A stretch of 64,000 nt of DNA from Burkholderia sp. PAMC 26561 (GCF_001557535.2 NZ_CP014315.1:868001-932000); one strand, 5' to 3'. Shown: positions 51,275 through 60,542, counted from the first letter of the stretch. Numbers and translations are program-made. The notes: generated from the sequence alone by a model not told the origin.

Positions 51275-52354
51275 ATGAACGCGATGAACGCCATGAAGTC
51301 CACACGGTTCGACCTGCTCGACGGCTTGCGCGGTATTGCCGCGATCGCCGTCATGCTTCATCACTACAGCCAGCACACGGGCTGGGACTGGTTCGGCGGC
51401 GCGTGGGTTGCCGTGGACCTGTTCTTCGTGCTGTCGGGCTTTGTGATCGCGCATAGCTACAGCAAGAAGATCCTCAACGGCATGTCTTTCCGCGAATTCG
51501 CGTTCGTGCGTCTCGCACGGCTCGGGCCGCTTTATTTATTCGGCTTGGCATTGGGCGTCTGCGCAGTTTTGCTGTCGATTGCAAAAACCGGATTGCCGCA
51601 GATATCCAGTTCGCAGTTGCTGAGCGCCACTGCGCTTGGCGTGTTCTGGTTGCCTTATTTCAATAACATCGCCTGGCCGTTCGGTCAGGACGTGGTCTAC
51701 GGCGCGGCGTTTCCGCTCAACGATCCGTCCTGGTCGCTTTTTTTCGAATTGTTCGTCAACGTCGTGTTTTTTGCGTATCTGGCGAAGGTCCGAAAACTGC
51801 CGAACGCGATAATTTCAGTGCTCGCGTTTGTCGCGTTCATTGTTTGCACGCTGATTTTCCACAAGATCAATCCAGGCTGGGGCGCCAGGAGTTTCATGGT
51901 GGGTTTTCCGCGTGTGATCGCGGAGTTTTTCGCGGGCGTGTTCATTTTCTCCATCGGGCTTCAGCATAAACATCCGCATCGGCTATTTACGGCCGTGGTC
52001 ACCGGGGCGGCGTTGCTGGCATTTACCATTGGAGATCCCAGGATTGCGTTCATCAATTCGCTGACGCTGGTGCCACTGTCCGTGGCGTTGCTGTGTTCGG
52101 TGTCTATCGATGGTATGGGCAAGCGGATTTGCAAAGTGTTGGGCGAGCTTTCGTATCCGCTTTATGTGATCCATTTTCCGATCTACCGGCTCCTGTTCGA
52201 ATCCTTCGATGTCCGGTTTCTGAATCCCGTTGCGCAGACGCTGATCGTGGCGGCGGTTTCCATCGTGCTGGCGTTGGTGCTTGCCCGCGCCGACCAGGAG
52301 CTGCGCCGCAAGCTGACGAGTTTTCGCAAGCCCTCCGCGGCAGCGGTTTCCTGA
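51275..52354 (+). CDS. Acyltransferase 3 family membrane protein (OafA-like)
   Basis: 359 residues with about ten hydrophobic segments. The N-terminus has RFDLLDGLRGIAAIAVMLHH, with the conserved His of the acyltransferase-3 fold, and then WVAVDLFFVLSGFVIAHSY with the Arg-rich FVRLARLGPLY. These integral membrane enzymes transfer acetyl or other acyl groups to surface polysaccharides, LPS O-antigen or secreted glycans. There is no SGNH domain, so any acceptor step uses the membrane domain alone. Two nearby in-frame ATGs (51284, 51293) are possible starts. No polysaccharide genes adjoin it. Confidence 0.9.
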   Translation: MNAMNAMKSTRFDLLDGLRGIAAIAVMLHHYSQHTGWDWFGGAWVAVDLFFVLSGFVIAHSYSKKILNGMSFREFAFVRLARLGPLYLFGLALGVCAVLLSIAKTGLPQISSSQLLSATALGVFWLPYFNNIAWPFGQDVVYGAAFPLNDPSWSLFFELFVNVVFFAYLAKVRKLPNAIISVLAFVAFIVCTLIFHKINPGWGARSFMVGFPRVIAEFFAGVFIFSIGLQHKHPHRLFTAVVTGAALLAFTIGDPRIAFINSLTLVPLSVALLCSVSIDGMGKRICKVLGELSYPLYVIHFPIYRLLFESFDVRFLNPVAQTLIVAAVSIVLALVLARADQELRRKLTSFRKPSAAAVS

Positions 52355-52440
52355 CGCCGGAAGACGTTTTCACGAGCTGCTGAAAACGCACGCGCATCGG
52401 GCAGGATAAACTTGCGGTTTCCTCCACGGCACCGCAAGCC

Positions 52441-53262
52441 ATGACCGCCACCCGTTTCGGCAATACCGCGCGCTATTGGCGCTCGCCGCTCCTGCCGGGC
52501 GCGGACATGCTGACGGCCGAGTATTACGACCACGAGTTTACGCCGCACTGGCACGACGCCTACACGATCCCCGTGATCGAGGACGGCGCGGAGTGCTACG
52601 ACTATCGGGGATCGAAATACGTGGCGGAAGCCGGGTCGGTGCCGATCATCAATCCCGGTGAGTTGCATACCGGCGCGCGGGCGGTCGACGTCGGCTGGCG
52701 GTATCGGGTGTTTTACCTGCCGGTGGATTTCGTGCAATCCGTGGCCGATGAAGTCGCCGGCCGCGCCCAGCCGATGCCGTGGTTTCCAGTCGAAATCGTC
52801 CGCGACGCCGATGTCGCCCGGCGCGTGCAGCACGCGCATCAGGCACTGGAGGCGGGCGGCGATCCGCTCGCGGCCGAGCACGCGCTTTTCGATGCCGTCT
52901 CCACGCTGCTCGTGCGGCACGCGGGACAGCGCCCGCCGGTCGAGCGCATGCGGCTCGATACGGCGCGCGTCGAATCGATGAAATCGCGTCTCGCGGATGA
53001 CGTGACCGTACCGTTATCGCTGACTGAACTGGCGCAGACCGTCGGGCTTTCGACCTTTCACGCGGCGCGGCTTTTTACCCGCGAAACGGGCCTCGCGCCA
53101 CACGCGTGGCGCAACCAGATGCGCCTGAATCGCGCGCTGGAGGCGTTGCGGGCGGGGGCGTCGGTGACGGAAGTCGCGGCAGCCAGCGGCTTCACTGATC
53201 AAAGCCATTTCACGCGTCACTTCAAAAAGACGTTCGGTGTGCCGCCGGGACGCTGGCGCTAA
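52441..53262 (+). CDS. AraC-family regulator of azlCD
   Basis: 273 residues. The N-terminal AraC-binding domain has EYYDHEFTPHWHDAYTIPVI and VPIINPGELHTG. The C-terminal HTH is LTELAQTVGLSTFHAARLFT, and the second helix pair is VTEVAAASGFTDQSHFTRHF. AraC proteins with this cupin-like N-terminus very often lie just upstream of azlC-azlD and control amino-acid efflux. Here azlC starts 74 bp downstream on the same strand. An inducer, probably an amino acid, is inferred. Confidence 0.92.
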   Translation: MTATRFGNTARYWRSPLLPGADMLTAEYYDHEFTPHWHDAYTIPVIEDGAECYDYRGSKYVAEAGSVPIINPGELHTGARAVDVGWRYRVFYLPVDFVQSVADEVAGRAQPMPWFPVEIVRDADVARRVQHAHQALEAGGDPLAAEHALFDAVSTLLVRHAGQRPPVERMRLDTARVESMKSRLADDVTVPLSLTELAQTVGLSTFHAARLFTRETGLAPHAWRNQMRLNRALEALRAGASVTEVAAASGFTDQSHFTRHFKKTFGVPPGRWR

Positions 53263-53336
53263 AAGCCACGCAAACTTGCGCGGACCGCAAGAACGTACAA
53301 GCGCCCATCGCGCAACCCGTCCTATCCTCCTGATTC

Positions 53337-54089
53337 ATGGAGGAAACCTTGAAAACAACGCAACAGGCAGGCAATCTCGCCGAGTTCGGCGCGGGCGCGC
53401 GCGACACCATTCCGATGATGGTCGGCGCCGCGCCGTTCGGTGTCATCTACGGCACGCTCGCGGCCACGGGGCCGCTGCACGCGTGGACCGTGCAACTCAT
53501 GTCGCTGACCGTGTTCGCGGGGTCGGCGCAATTCATCGCGCTGGGTTTGATCGCCGGACACGCGAGTTTCGCGGTGATCTGGGCGACGACGTTTATCGTG
53601 AATTTGCGGCACGTCCTGTACTCCGCGACGCTCGCGCCTTATGTGGCGCATCTGCCCGCGCGCTGGCGCTGGACGCTCGGTGCGTTCATGACCGACGAGG
53701 TGTTTGCTGTCTCGTACGCGCATTACCAGAAGCGGCCAGCGGGACAAACCGGACCGTACTATTTCCTCGGTTCGGGCGTATCCATGTACGTCAATTGGCA
53801 GATCTGGACGGTCATTGGCTTGTTGTTCGGCTCGGCATTTCCCGGTCTGCAGTCGAAAGGACTCGACTTCGCGATGGTCGCCACGTTTATTGCGATCATC
53901 GTCCCGCAGCTCGTTGCGCTGCGATTCGTGGCGGCGGCAGTGACAGCCGGCGTGCTGGCGTTTGCATGGAACGGCTGGCCCTACAAGCTCGGCTTGCTGG
54001 CGGCGGTCGTGGCGGGCGTGGCGGTGGGCATGGTGTTATCGATGCGCGATGAAAGACGCAACACCGCCGAACTGGAGCGGGCCAAATGA
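53337..54089 (+). CDS. azlC: AzlC-family branched-chain amino-acid exporter, large subunit
   Basis: 250 residues with about five to six membrane segments. ARDTIPMMVGAAPFGVIYGT is the AzlC start motif, and VFAGSAQFIALGLI and IVNLRHVLYSATLAPYV are further signatures. AzlC and AzlD together export branched-chain amino acids and related toxic analogues. The azlD start overlaps the azlC stop by four bases (ATGA), so translation is coupled. The upstream AraC gene is the likely regulator. Confidence 0.95.
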   Translation: MEETLKTTQQAGNLAEFGAGARDTIPMMVGAAPFGVIYGTLAATGPLHAWTVQLMSLTVFAGSAQFIALGLIAGHASFAVIWATTFIVNLRHVLYSATLAPYVAHLPARWRWTLGAFMTDEVFAVSYAHYQKRPAGQTGPYYFLGSGVSMYVNWQIWTVIGLLFGSAFPGLQSKGLDFAMVATFIAIIVPQLVALRFVAAAVTAGVLAFAWNGWPYKLGLLAAVVAGVAVGMVLSMRDERRNTAELERAK

Positions 54090-54409
54090 ACGATTTCCTG
54101 CTCATCATGGGAATGGCGGTCATCACGTATGCCATCCGCTCGGCGGTGTTCGTGTTCGGCGAACGGCTGAGTTTTCCACCCTTGGTACGGACTGCGCTCA
54201 GCTTTGTGCCGGTGACGGTACTCACGGCGATTATCGTGCCGATGACGATTGCGCCTCATGGCGGCGGCGCCGAACTGACGTGGCGTAATTCGCAACTGGT
54301 CGCGGCCATCGTGGCGTTAGGCGTGTGTGCCTTGACGCGCAAGCCTTTGCTGACCATCGCCATTTCGCTTGCGGTGTTTTTCTTCTGGCAACTTGTTGTG
54401 GTGGCCTGA
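54086..54409 (+). CDS. azlD: AzlD-family small subunit of amino-acid exporter
   Basis: 107 residues with about four hydrophobic segments (LLIMGMAVITYAIRSAVFVF, LVAAIVALGVCALTRKPLLT). This size and pattern is typical of AzlD, the obligate small partner of AzlC. Its start overlaps azlC. It ends 12 bp from the convergent LysR stop. Confidence 0.93.
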   Translation: MNDFLLIMGMAVITYAIRSAVFVFGERLSFPPLVRTALSFVPVTVLTAIIVPMTIAPHGGGAELTWRNSQLVAAIVALGVCALTRKPLLTIAISLAVFFFWQLVVVA

Positions 54410-54421
54410 AATCCGACGTGC

Positions 54422-55315
54422 TCAGGGAAGCGTCGCGGGCGGAGTGATTTCACCGACGTCAGCGTAGATCTCGGTCAGCAGTTTCACGAATGCACTGATC
54501 TTCGGGCTAAGCTGGCGGCGCGTTGCATAAAGCGCCCATACTTCCACGCTCCGGTCGCGCAAGGCGCCCAGGTTGACCAAGCGTCCGCTTTGCAGCGCGG
54601 CGCGAGCCAGATATTCGGTCATTACCGCCGCACCGGCGCTCGCAAGCGCAGCGTCGCGAACCATGGATATCGATGAAAACCGCGCGACCGTTCTCGGATG
54701 CAGTGTGCGTGCGCCTTGCGCTGACTCGATATGCCAGACGTCATTATCCGGCGATGAAAGAAGGCCCACGGCCGGGACGGCGCTATCGTCTTTCAAGGCA
54801 TCGGCAATCTCCGGCGATGCCACCACGACCTGCGGCCCGCGCAGAAAACACCGGCCGGCCAGTGCCGTATCGGGCGCCGGATTGGCGCGGATCACCACGT
54901 CGTAATCCTCCGCGATCAGATCTACGAACCGGTCCTCCGCGATCACCTCGATGCGCACATCCGGATATTCATCGATATACGCCGCCGTCAGCCGCCCCAT
55001 GGTTTCATAGGCCAGAAAAGTCGGCGCGCTGATCCGCAACCGGCCGCTCGGCCGCCGCGAGGTCATGCCGACCACGTCCGCCGCTTCCTCGATTTCGGCC
55101 AGCAAGCGCCCGGTGCTGGCGTGCAGCGCCTGTCCTTCCTCCGTCAGCATCAACGCGCCCGAGCCGCGTTGCAGCAGGCGCACCCCCATTGCTTCTTCAA
55201 GTTGCATCACGTGTCGCGAGAGACTTGCCTTGGGCCGCCCGGTCGCACGGCTCGCGCGTCCAAAACCGCCGTGCGTGACGACGGCATTGAAATCCGATAA
55301 CGCATGCAGGTCCAT
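54422..55315 (-). CDS. LysR-family transcriptional regulator
   Basis: 297 residues. The HTH reads LSDFNAVVTHGGFGRASRAT, then GRPKASLSRHVMQLEEAMGV, followed by a standard LysR effector domain (GRLRISAPTFLAYETMGRLT, DVVIRANPAPDTALAGRCF). It is divergent from the NmrA-like oxidoreductase at 55419, with 103 bp between starts. A 17-bp perfect palindrome lies 14 bp upstream of its ATG, a likely autoregulatory site. It probably senses a redox-active or quinone-like compound, judging by the neighbour. Confidence 0.92.
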   Translation of the reverse strand: MDLHALSDFNAVVTHGGFGRASRATGRPKASLSRHVMQLEEAMGVRLLQRGSGALMLTEEGQALHASTGRLLAEIEEAADVVGMTSRRPSGRLRISAPTFLAYETMGRLTAAYIDEYPDVRIEVIAEDRFVDLIAEDYDVVIRANPAPDTALAGRCFLRGPQVVVASPEIADALKDDSAVPAVGLLSSPDNDVWHIESAQGARTLHPRTVARFSSISMVRDAALASAGAAVMTEYLARAALQSGRLVNLGALRDRSVEVWALYATRRQLSPKISAFVKLLTEIYADVGEITPPATLP

Positions 55316-55329
55316 GGCCGTTCCATCGA

Positions 55330-55346
55330 TGAGACAAGTTGTCTCA
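55330..55346. promoter_or_regulatory. 17-bp perfect palindrome, candidate LysR operator
   Basis: TGAGACAA-G-TTGTCTCA, perfectly symmetrical, between the LysR and NmrA-like genes. It contains the T-N11-A form expected of LysR sites and is followed by AATAATAG. Confidence 0.65.
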
Positions 55347-55418
55347 ATAATAGGGCTTTCGTCCCGTCAAAGGAACGCCCAGAATGAATTCACACCATCA
55401 CCTTTTGAGGGATTCATC

Positions 55419-56297
55419 ATGACTATCCTGGTTACTGGCGCCACGGGCGCTGTCGGTTCGCAAGTTGTTCATCGGCTGGTCGAGGAGGGCGCAAGCGTGC
55501 GGGCCATCGCACGTTCGCCCGAAAAAGCCAATCTGCCGGCAAGCGTCGACGTGCGCAAAGGCGACATGACGGATATCGCGTCGATGCGTGCGGCGCTCGA
55601 AGGTGTCGACACGCTGTTCCTGCTCAACGCGGTCGTCGCCGACGAAGTCACGCAGGCGATCCTCACGCTGAGCCTCGCGCGCGATGCCGGCATTCAACGC
55701 ATCGTCTATTTCTCGGTGTTCAATTCAGACCGCTTCACCGACGTTCCCCACTTCACGGGCAAATACACGGTCGAACGGATGATCGAGGAATTCGATCTGC
55801 CGGCTACGATCCTGCGCCCGAGCTATTTCATCCAGAACGATGCATCGATGAAAGAAGTGATCGCCGGCAAATCGGTTTATCCGATGCCCGTAGGAAGCGT
55901 CGGCGTTTCGATGGCCGATACCCGCGACATCGCGGAAATAGCCGCCATCAGTTTGTTGCAGCGTGAACGTTCGGCGACGCCGTTGCCGCGTGAAGTGATC
56001 GACGTGGTCGGTCCGCAAGCCATGACCGGCAGCGCGTTGGCCGCGATCTGGACCGAGGTTCTGGGCAAGCCCGTGAACTACGGCGGCGATGATCTCGATG
56101 CATTCGAAGCGCAAATGGCGAGCCGTGCGCCAAGCTGGATGGCACGCGACATCCGCCTGATGCTCGGCCGTTTCCAGCGCGACGGCATGGCGGCGAATGA
56201 GCGCGCCGTTGCACGGATGACCGAGTTGCTCGGGCGGCCGCCGCGGTCGTATCGTGATTTCGCCGTCGAGACGGCTAAGGAGTGGGCCACGAAGTAA
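55419..56297 (+). CDS. NmrA-like/atypical SDR NAD(P)-binding oxidoreductase
   Basis: 292 residues from the ATG at 55419, with GAGGG upstream; the frame runs further back but overlaps the palindrome and LysR gene. It starts MTILVTGATGAVGSQVVHRL, the atypical SDR nucleotide motif. VRAIARSPEKANLP follows, and AAISLLQRERSATPLPREVI lies near residue 190. The catalytic Tyr-Lys pair of classical SDRs is replaced, as in NmrA and QOR2-type proteins. It may reduce quinones or act as a redox sensor. A perfect 15-bp hairpin begins one base after the stop. Confidence 0.9.
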   Translation: MTILVTGATGAVGSQVVHRLVEEGASVRAIARSPEKANLPASVDVRKGDMTDIASMRAALEGVDTLFLLNAVVADEVTQAILTLSLARDAGIQRIVYFSVFNSDRFTDVPHFTGKYTVERMIEEFDLPATILRPSYFIQNDASMKEVIAGKSVYPMPVGSVGVSMADTRDIAEIAAISLLQRERSATPLPREVIDVVGPQAMTGSALAAIWTEVLGKPVNYGGDDLDAFEAQMASRAPSWMARDIRLMLGRFQRDGMAANERAVARMTELLGRPPRSYRDFAVETAKEWATK

Positions 56298-56298
56298 A

Positions 56299-56346
56299 GC
56301 GCGGGTCCGATGATCGGCGTGTCGCCCCCGGTCATCGGACCCGCGC
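56299..56346 (+). terminator. Perfect 15-bp hairpin directly after the NmrA-like gene
   Basis: GCGCGGGTCCGATGA (56299-56313) pairs with TCATCGGACCCGCGC (56332-56346) around an 18-nt loop. It starts one base after the stop codon and has no T-tract. It may be a pause or mRNA 3'-end stabilising hairpin. Confidence 0.6.
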
Positions 56347-56569
56347 GCCAATGTGATCGCGCCCACTATGGTCGCGACAACCGCAAGACCATTCGTCCCG
56401 TTCGCCGATGCCCGGTCACAACGCATCAGGCCGGGGACCGCATCAAACTTGCCGATATTGGCATACCTCCTGAAGTAGCGGCCTGCCGGGCGGTCCGTGA
56501 ACGAACGCACGCGTATGATCTATCCCTGACAAGCAAGAACACGAGCCAACACAGGGAGATATCAGGCGC

Positions 56570-57817
56570 ATGAAGTTCGACACTATTGTGCTGGGCGCGG
56601 GCATCGTAGGGGTATCGATTGCAGTGCATTTGCAAAAGCTCGGCCGCTCGGTCGCGCTCGTGGATCGAAAGCGTCCGGGCCTCGAGACATCGTTTGGGAA
56701 TGCGGGGCTGCTGCAGCGCGAAGGGGTGTATCCGTACGCGCTTCCTCGCGACATCAGCACGTGGATGCATTACGCAAAGAATGACTCCATCGATGTCCAT
56801 TACCACCGCGACGCGCTTCCCGCGCTTGCGCCGTTCCTCTGGGCGTACTGGCGCAACTCGGAACCCGCGAAGCACGCGGCCATCGCGCGTCAATACGCAA
56901 CGCTGATCGAACATTGCGTGACCGAGCATGAAGTCCTCGCGCGCGAGGCGGGCGTCACGGCTTTGCTCAAGCCAACGGGCTGGATCAAGGTCTTCCACAC
57001 CAACGCCGCACAGGACGATGAAGCGCGCGATGCAGAACGCTGGCATCGTGAATTCGGTGTGCATTACACGCTGCTCGATCCTGCCACGTTGCAGAAGACC
57101 GAGCCGCATCTGGACCCATCGCTGGTGGGCGGATTGCATTACACGGACGCGGTATCGGTCAATGATCCGGGCGCGCTGGTCGCGGGTTATGCCGCGTATT
57201 TCGAGCGGCTGGGCGGACGTTTCTTCAACGGCGACGCGACCACCCTTGCCGAAGATGGCAACGGCTGGCGCGTGATGACGCAGGAAGGGCAGGTCAACGC
57301 ATCGACTGCAGTGATCGCGCTGGGGCCATGGGCGAAGGACGTGACCGCGGCGCTGGGATATCGGTTGCCGCTCGCGGTCAAGCGCGGCTATCACATGCAC
57401 TACACGCCGCAGCCGGGCACGGTGCTGAACCATCCGGTACTCGATGTCGACAACGGTTTCCTGCTTGCGCCAATGGCGCGCGGCATCCGCCTGACGACAG
57501 GCGTGGAGCTGGCCGAACGCGATGCGCCGAAGACACCCGTGCAACTGCTGCGCGCCGAGCCTGTGGCGCGGACTCTGTTCCCGCTCGGGGAGCGTGTAGA
57601 CGATGAACCCTGGATGGGCCGCCGTCCGTGCACGCCTGACATGATGCCGATCATCGGACCTGCGCCGCGTCACAAGAACATGTGGTTCGCATTCGGCCAC
57701 GCGCATCATGGGCTCACGCTCGGCGCGGTGACGGGCAGGCTGATTGCATCCATGATGACGGGTGAAGAACCGTTCATCGATACCACGCCGTTCAGGGCAG
57801 ACCGCTTTGCGGCTTAG
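56570..57817 (+). CDS. FAD-dependent D-amino-acid dehydrogenase-like oxidoreductase (DadA type)
   Basis: 415 residues. The N-terminal dinucleotide motif is TIVLGAGIVGVSIAVHLQKL, with ETSFGNAGLL the DAO-family loop. The C-terminal part has MGRRPCTPDMMPIIGPAP, then NMWFAFGHAHHGLTLGAVTG, which closes the flavin site. DadA-type enzymes oxidatively deaminate D-amino acids and pass electrons to the respiratory chain. The substrate side chain cannot be read. It stands alone on the plus strand, 95 bp before a histidine phosphatase, with the same enzyme class recurring on the minus strand nearby. Confidence 0.9.
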   Translation: MKFDTIVLGAGIVGVSIAVHLQKLGRSVALVDRKRPGLETSFGNAGLLQREGVYPYALPRDISTWMHYAKNDSIDVHYHRDALPALAPFLWAYWRNSEPAKHAAIARQYATLIEHCVTEHEVLAREAGVTALLKPTGWIKVFHTNAAQDDEARDAERWHREFGVHYTLLDPATLQKTEPHLDPSLVGGLHYTDAVSVNDPGALVAGYAAYFERLGGRFFNGDATTLAEDGNGWRVMTQEGQVNASTAVIALGPWAKDVTAALGYRLPLAVKRGYHMHYTPQPGTVLNHPVLDVDNGFLLAPMARGIRLTTGVELAERDAPKTPVQLLRAEPVARTLFPLGERVDDEPWMGRRPCTPDMMPIIGPAPRHKNMWFAFGHAHHGLTLGAVTGRLIASMMTGEEPFIDTTPFRADRFAA

Positions 57818-57843
57818 GGGACCCGTGAAAGGGACCCGTGAAA
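57818..57843. repeat. 13-bp tandem duplication
   Basis: GGGACCCGTGAAA occurs twice in direct tandem (57818-57830 and 57831-57843), starting one base after the DadA-like stop. It is a probable replication-slippage duplication. Confidence 0.7.
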
Positions 57844-57912
57844 GTTTCCGTGTCGAGCCGTAGAATCGTCGTAGCTCGAGCATGCCGATTCCTTTCTTTC
57901 TAATGGCCGACA

Positions 57913-58509
57913 ATGAACACACCCGTTACGAACCAACCCGAGATCTGGCTGATCCGTCATGGCGAAACAGAATGGAGCAAGTCGGGCCAGCACACCGGCC
58001 GCACGGATATTCCGCTGACTGACCATGGCCGCGAACAGGCGCGGGCACTCCGGCCGGTGCTCGCCGCGCAAAGCTTCGATCTCGTGCTGCACAGCCCGAT
58101 GAGCCGCGCACGCGACACGTGTGAGGAAGCCGGCTTGATCGCGCACGCCGAAGAAGAGCCGCGTTTGAGCGAATGGAACTACGGCATCTACGAAGGCCGC
58201 AAGACGGCGGATATACGGGCTGAAGAGCCGGACTGGTCCGTGTGGACATCGCCGATACCGGAAGGCGAGAGCGTTCAGGATATCCAGGCGCGGGCCGAAT
58301 CCCTGATCGCGCGTTTGCTTGGTACGCACGGCCGTATTGCGCTCTTTTCCCACGCACACTTTCTACGCGTGCTCGGCGCCTGCTGGATGGCGGATTCGGC
58401 CGCGCTCGGCGCACATCTGTTGCTCGATACCGCGTCCGTCAGCGTGCTCGGCTTCGATCGCGAATCGCGCGCGCTCAAGCAGTGGAACGTCACGCACAGG
58501 CCGGCCTAG
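57913..58509 (+). CDS. Histidine phosphatase family protein
   Basis: 198 residues with the RHG motif IWLIRHGETEWSKSGQHTGR near the N-terminus and the second catalytic His in IALFSHAHFLRVLGA. Length and core fit small phosphoglycerate-mutase-like phosphatases (PhoE, CobC, SixA relatives). The substrate is unknown. The 3' end overlaps the convergent SDR gene by four bases. Confidence 0.92.
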   Translation: MNTPVTNQPEIWLIRHGETEWSKSGQHTGRTDIPLTDHGREQARALRPVLAAQSFDLVLHSPMSRARDTCEEAGLIAHAEEEPRLSEWNYGIYEGRKTADIRAEEPDWSVWTSPIPEGESVQDIQARAESLIARLLGTHGRIALFSHAHFLRVLGACWMADSAALGAHLLLDTASVSVLGFDRESRALKQWNVTHRPA

Positions 58510-59189
58510 AACAGGTCCTCGTGACGGCAATTCACAAGGATCTCGGCGACGCTCGCGGTATTCGGCATCGCGATCGTATTGGCGATGAGCACCGCCAGAT
58601 CCTCGGGCTGTGTCATTGCTTGCGGTTCGAGATCCGCGATGCCGGCCGCCATGTCCGTGTTCACGAAGCCCGGGCAAATGGCGGTTGCACGAATGCCATC
58701 GTCCCATCCGGCGCGCCGTATGGCGTGGTTCAACGCAATCACCGCATGCTTTGACATCTGGTAACCCGCGTTCAGGTTCTTCACGCGCTTTCCCGACAGC
58801 GATGCAATCTGCACCACGCGTGCATCGCCGGGTTTGCGCAGATGGGGCAACGCAGCCTGGATCAATCGGAACGGTGCCTTGACGTTGATATCCAGCGTCT
58901 CTTCGAGCATGTCGTCGGTGCCGTCTTCCAGCGTGATATGCGTACAGATCCCGGCGTTGCTGATCAGCACGTCCAGTTGTCCGAAGTGTTCGATACTGGC
59001 GTCGACCCAACGGCGTGCGCTTTGCGGATCGCGGGCTTCATACGGGAACGTGAAGGCATCGAATGGAAATTGCACCGACGACGGATCGCGCATTCCCAGC
59101 GATAACCGATACCCGCGTTTATGCAATTCCGTTGCAACCGCCAGTCCGATACCGCGATTCGCGCCGGAGATCATCGCTACTTTGCTCAT
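58506..59189 (-). CDS. SDR-family oxidoreductase, last gene of flavoprotein/ABC cluster
   Basis: 227 residues. SGANRGIGLAVATELHKRG is the nucleotide motif, LDVLISNAGI the NAG equivalent, catalytic Ser is in VQIASLSGKR, Tyr-Lys in YQMSKHAV, and ICPGFVNTDMAAG follows. Length is slightly below the classical 250. It follows the FAD oxidoreductase by 12 bp on the same strand, so it shares that transcript and may reduce the aldehyde or keto product of the oxidases. The substrate is unknown. Confidence 0.9.
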   Translation of the reverse strand: MSKVAMISGANRGIGLAVATELHKRGYRLSLGMRDPSSVQFPFDAFTFPYEARDPQSARRWVDASIEHFGQLDVLISNAGICTHITLEDGTDDMLEETLDINVKAPFRLIQAALPHLRKPGDARVVQIASLSGKRVKNLNAGYQMSKHAVIALNHAIRRAGWDDGIRATAICPGFVNTDMAAGIADLEPQAMTQPEDLAVLIANTIAMPNTASVAEILVNCRHEDLF

Positions 59190-59201
59190 TGCCGTGGATC
59201 C

Positions 59202-60542
59202 TTAGAAGCCTGCATCGATCACGATCTTCGTGCCGTCGCTGAAGCGGTTCAGCCGGAACATATGTGGATCGACAAGCGGTGTGTCGTTCGTGACCAGATC
59301 AGCCATCAGTTTGCCTGCCGCCGGTCCAATGCCGAAACCGTGCCCCGAAAACCCTGTGCCAATAAAGAGTCCCGGCACCGTTTGCACGCCTGAAATAACG
59401 GGAATCGCGTCGGGCGTGATGTCCATCAGTCCCGCCCAGCGCTGCGCGATACGCGCGCCGCTCATGTGCGGAAAGACCTTCACGAACTCGCGCAAACCGG
59501 CATCGGTGTATTGCGAAATCGGCTCCGGATCGAGCGTGCGGACGTCTTCGAACGCGGTGCGTTTGTCGAGCGCCCATTTACGCGGACGGCGCATTTCTTC
59601 GAAGAAACGTTCGCCTACGCCAATGCGCAGCGCGCCCAACTGGCTCTTGAGCGCCGGGATGTATTTGGGGAAAAGCCGGAAGCTGTCGGGCGTGATATCC
59701 GTATAAGTGCGAAAGCCGAAAGCGATCGTATAACCGCCGTCCGCGCGCTTGCGGAATGCGAACTCCTTGTTGCTCGCGCTCACGGCGGGACCGCCCTCAA
59801 TGGGCGCGGTACGCAGCACGGACGCCTTGACCATCAACTGCGGCACATCGATACCCAGATTCCCGCAGAACAATCGCGACCACGCGCCGCCCGCGACGAC
59901 CACGCTTTTGCAGCGGATCGTACCAAGTTCGGTGACGACGGCGCTCACGCGGCCCGCGCTGGTTTCAATGCCGCGCACGGCGCACGGCGTCAGGATTTTC
60001 ACGCCGCGTTTGCGCAACGCGTTTGCAATGGCGGGCGCGGCTCTTTGCGGTTCGGCGCGGCCATCGCCCGCTGTGTACAACCCACCCTTGAACGCACGCG
60101 ATGCACCCGGCAACAGGTTCGCCACGGCCTTGGCGTCGATCTCACGTGTATCGAATGCGTCCTTGCCGGCCAGTGCCTGCGCTTTCTCGAGCCACACACG
60201 ATGCGCTTCCATCTTGGCGTCATCGTTGGCCATGTACAGGATGCCGCATTGCTTGAAACCGGTATCGATCCCAAGCGTTTCATCGAGCTTGCGCCACAGC
60301 TTCAGGCTCTCGATGCTCAGTTCGAACTCGCGCATGTCGCGATGCGTGACGCGCACCCAGCCCCAGTTGCGGCTCGACTGTTCGCCGGCAATATGCCCCT
60401 TCTCGCATACCGCCACGCGCAGGCCTTTCTCGCTGAGATAAAGCGCCGTGCTCACGCCGATGATCCCGCCGCCGACTACGACGACGTCCACTTCGGCGGG
60501 CAGGGTGGTGTCGTCGGCGACGGTCTCGACTTGTGGTCCCAT
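59202..60542 (-). CDS. FAD-dependent amine/amino-acid oxidoreductase (DAO family)
   Basis: 446 residues. The N-terminal motif VVVVGGGIIGVSTALYLSEK binds FAD, and AGEQSSRNWGWVRVTHRD is the DAO-family loop found in glycine oxidase-, PuuB- and opine oxidase-like proteins. The C-terminal region has AQRWAGLMDITPDAIPVISG and GLFIGTGFSGHGFGIGPAAG. It would oxidise a secondary amine or D-amino acid. It lies 50 bp downstream of the ABC permease gene and 12 bp before the SDR gene, suggesting import followed by oxidation of the same compound. Confidence 0.91.
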   Translation of the reverse strand: MGPQVETVADDTTLPAEVDVVVVGGGIIGVSTALYLSEKGLRVAVCEKGHIAGEQSSRNWGWVRVTHRDMREFELSIESLKLWRKLDETLGIDTGFKQCGILYMANDDAKMEAHRVWLEKAQALAGKDAFDTREIDAKAVANLLPGASRAFKGGLYTAGDGRAEPQRAAPAIANALRKRGVKILTPCAVRGIETSAGRVSAVVTELGTIRCKSVVVAGGAWSRLFCGNLGIDVPQLMVKASVLRTAPIEGGPAVSASNKEFAFRKRADGGYTIAFGFRTYTDITPDSFRLFPKYIPALKSQLGALRIGVGERFFEEMRRPRKWALDKRTAFEDVRTLDPEPISQYTDAGLREFVKVFPHMSGARIAQRWAGLMDITPDAIPVISGVQTVPGLFIGTGFSGHGFGIGPAAGKLMADLVTNDTPLVDPHMFRLNRFSDGTKIVIDAGF

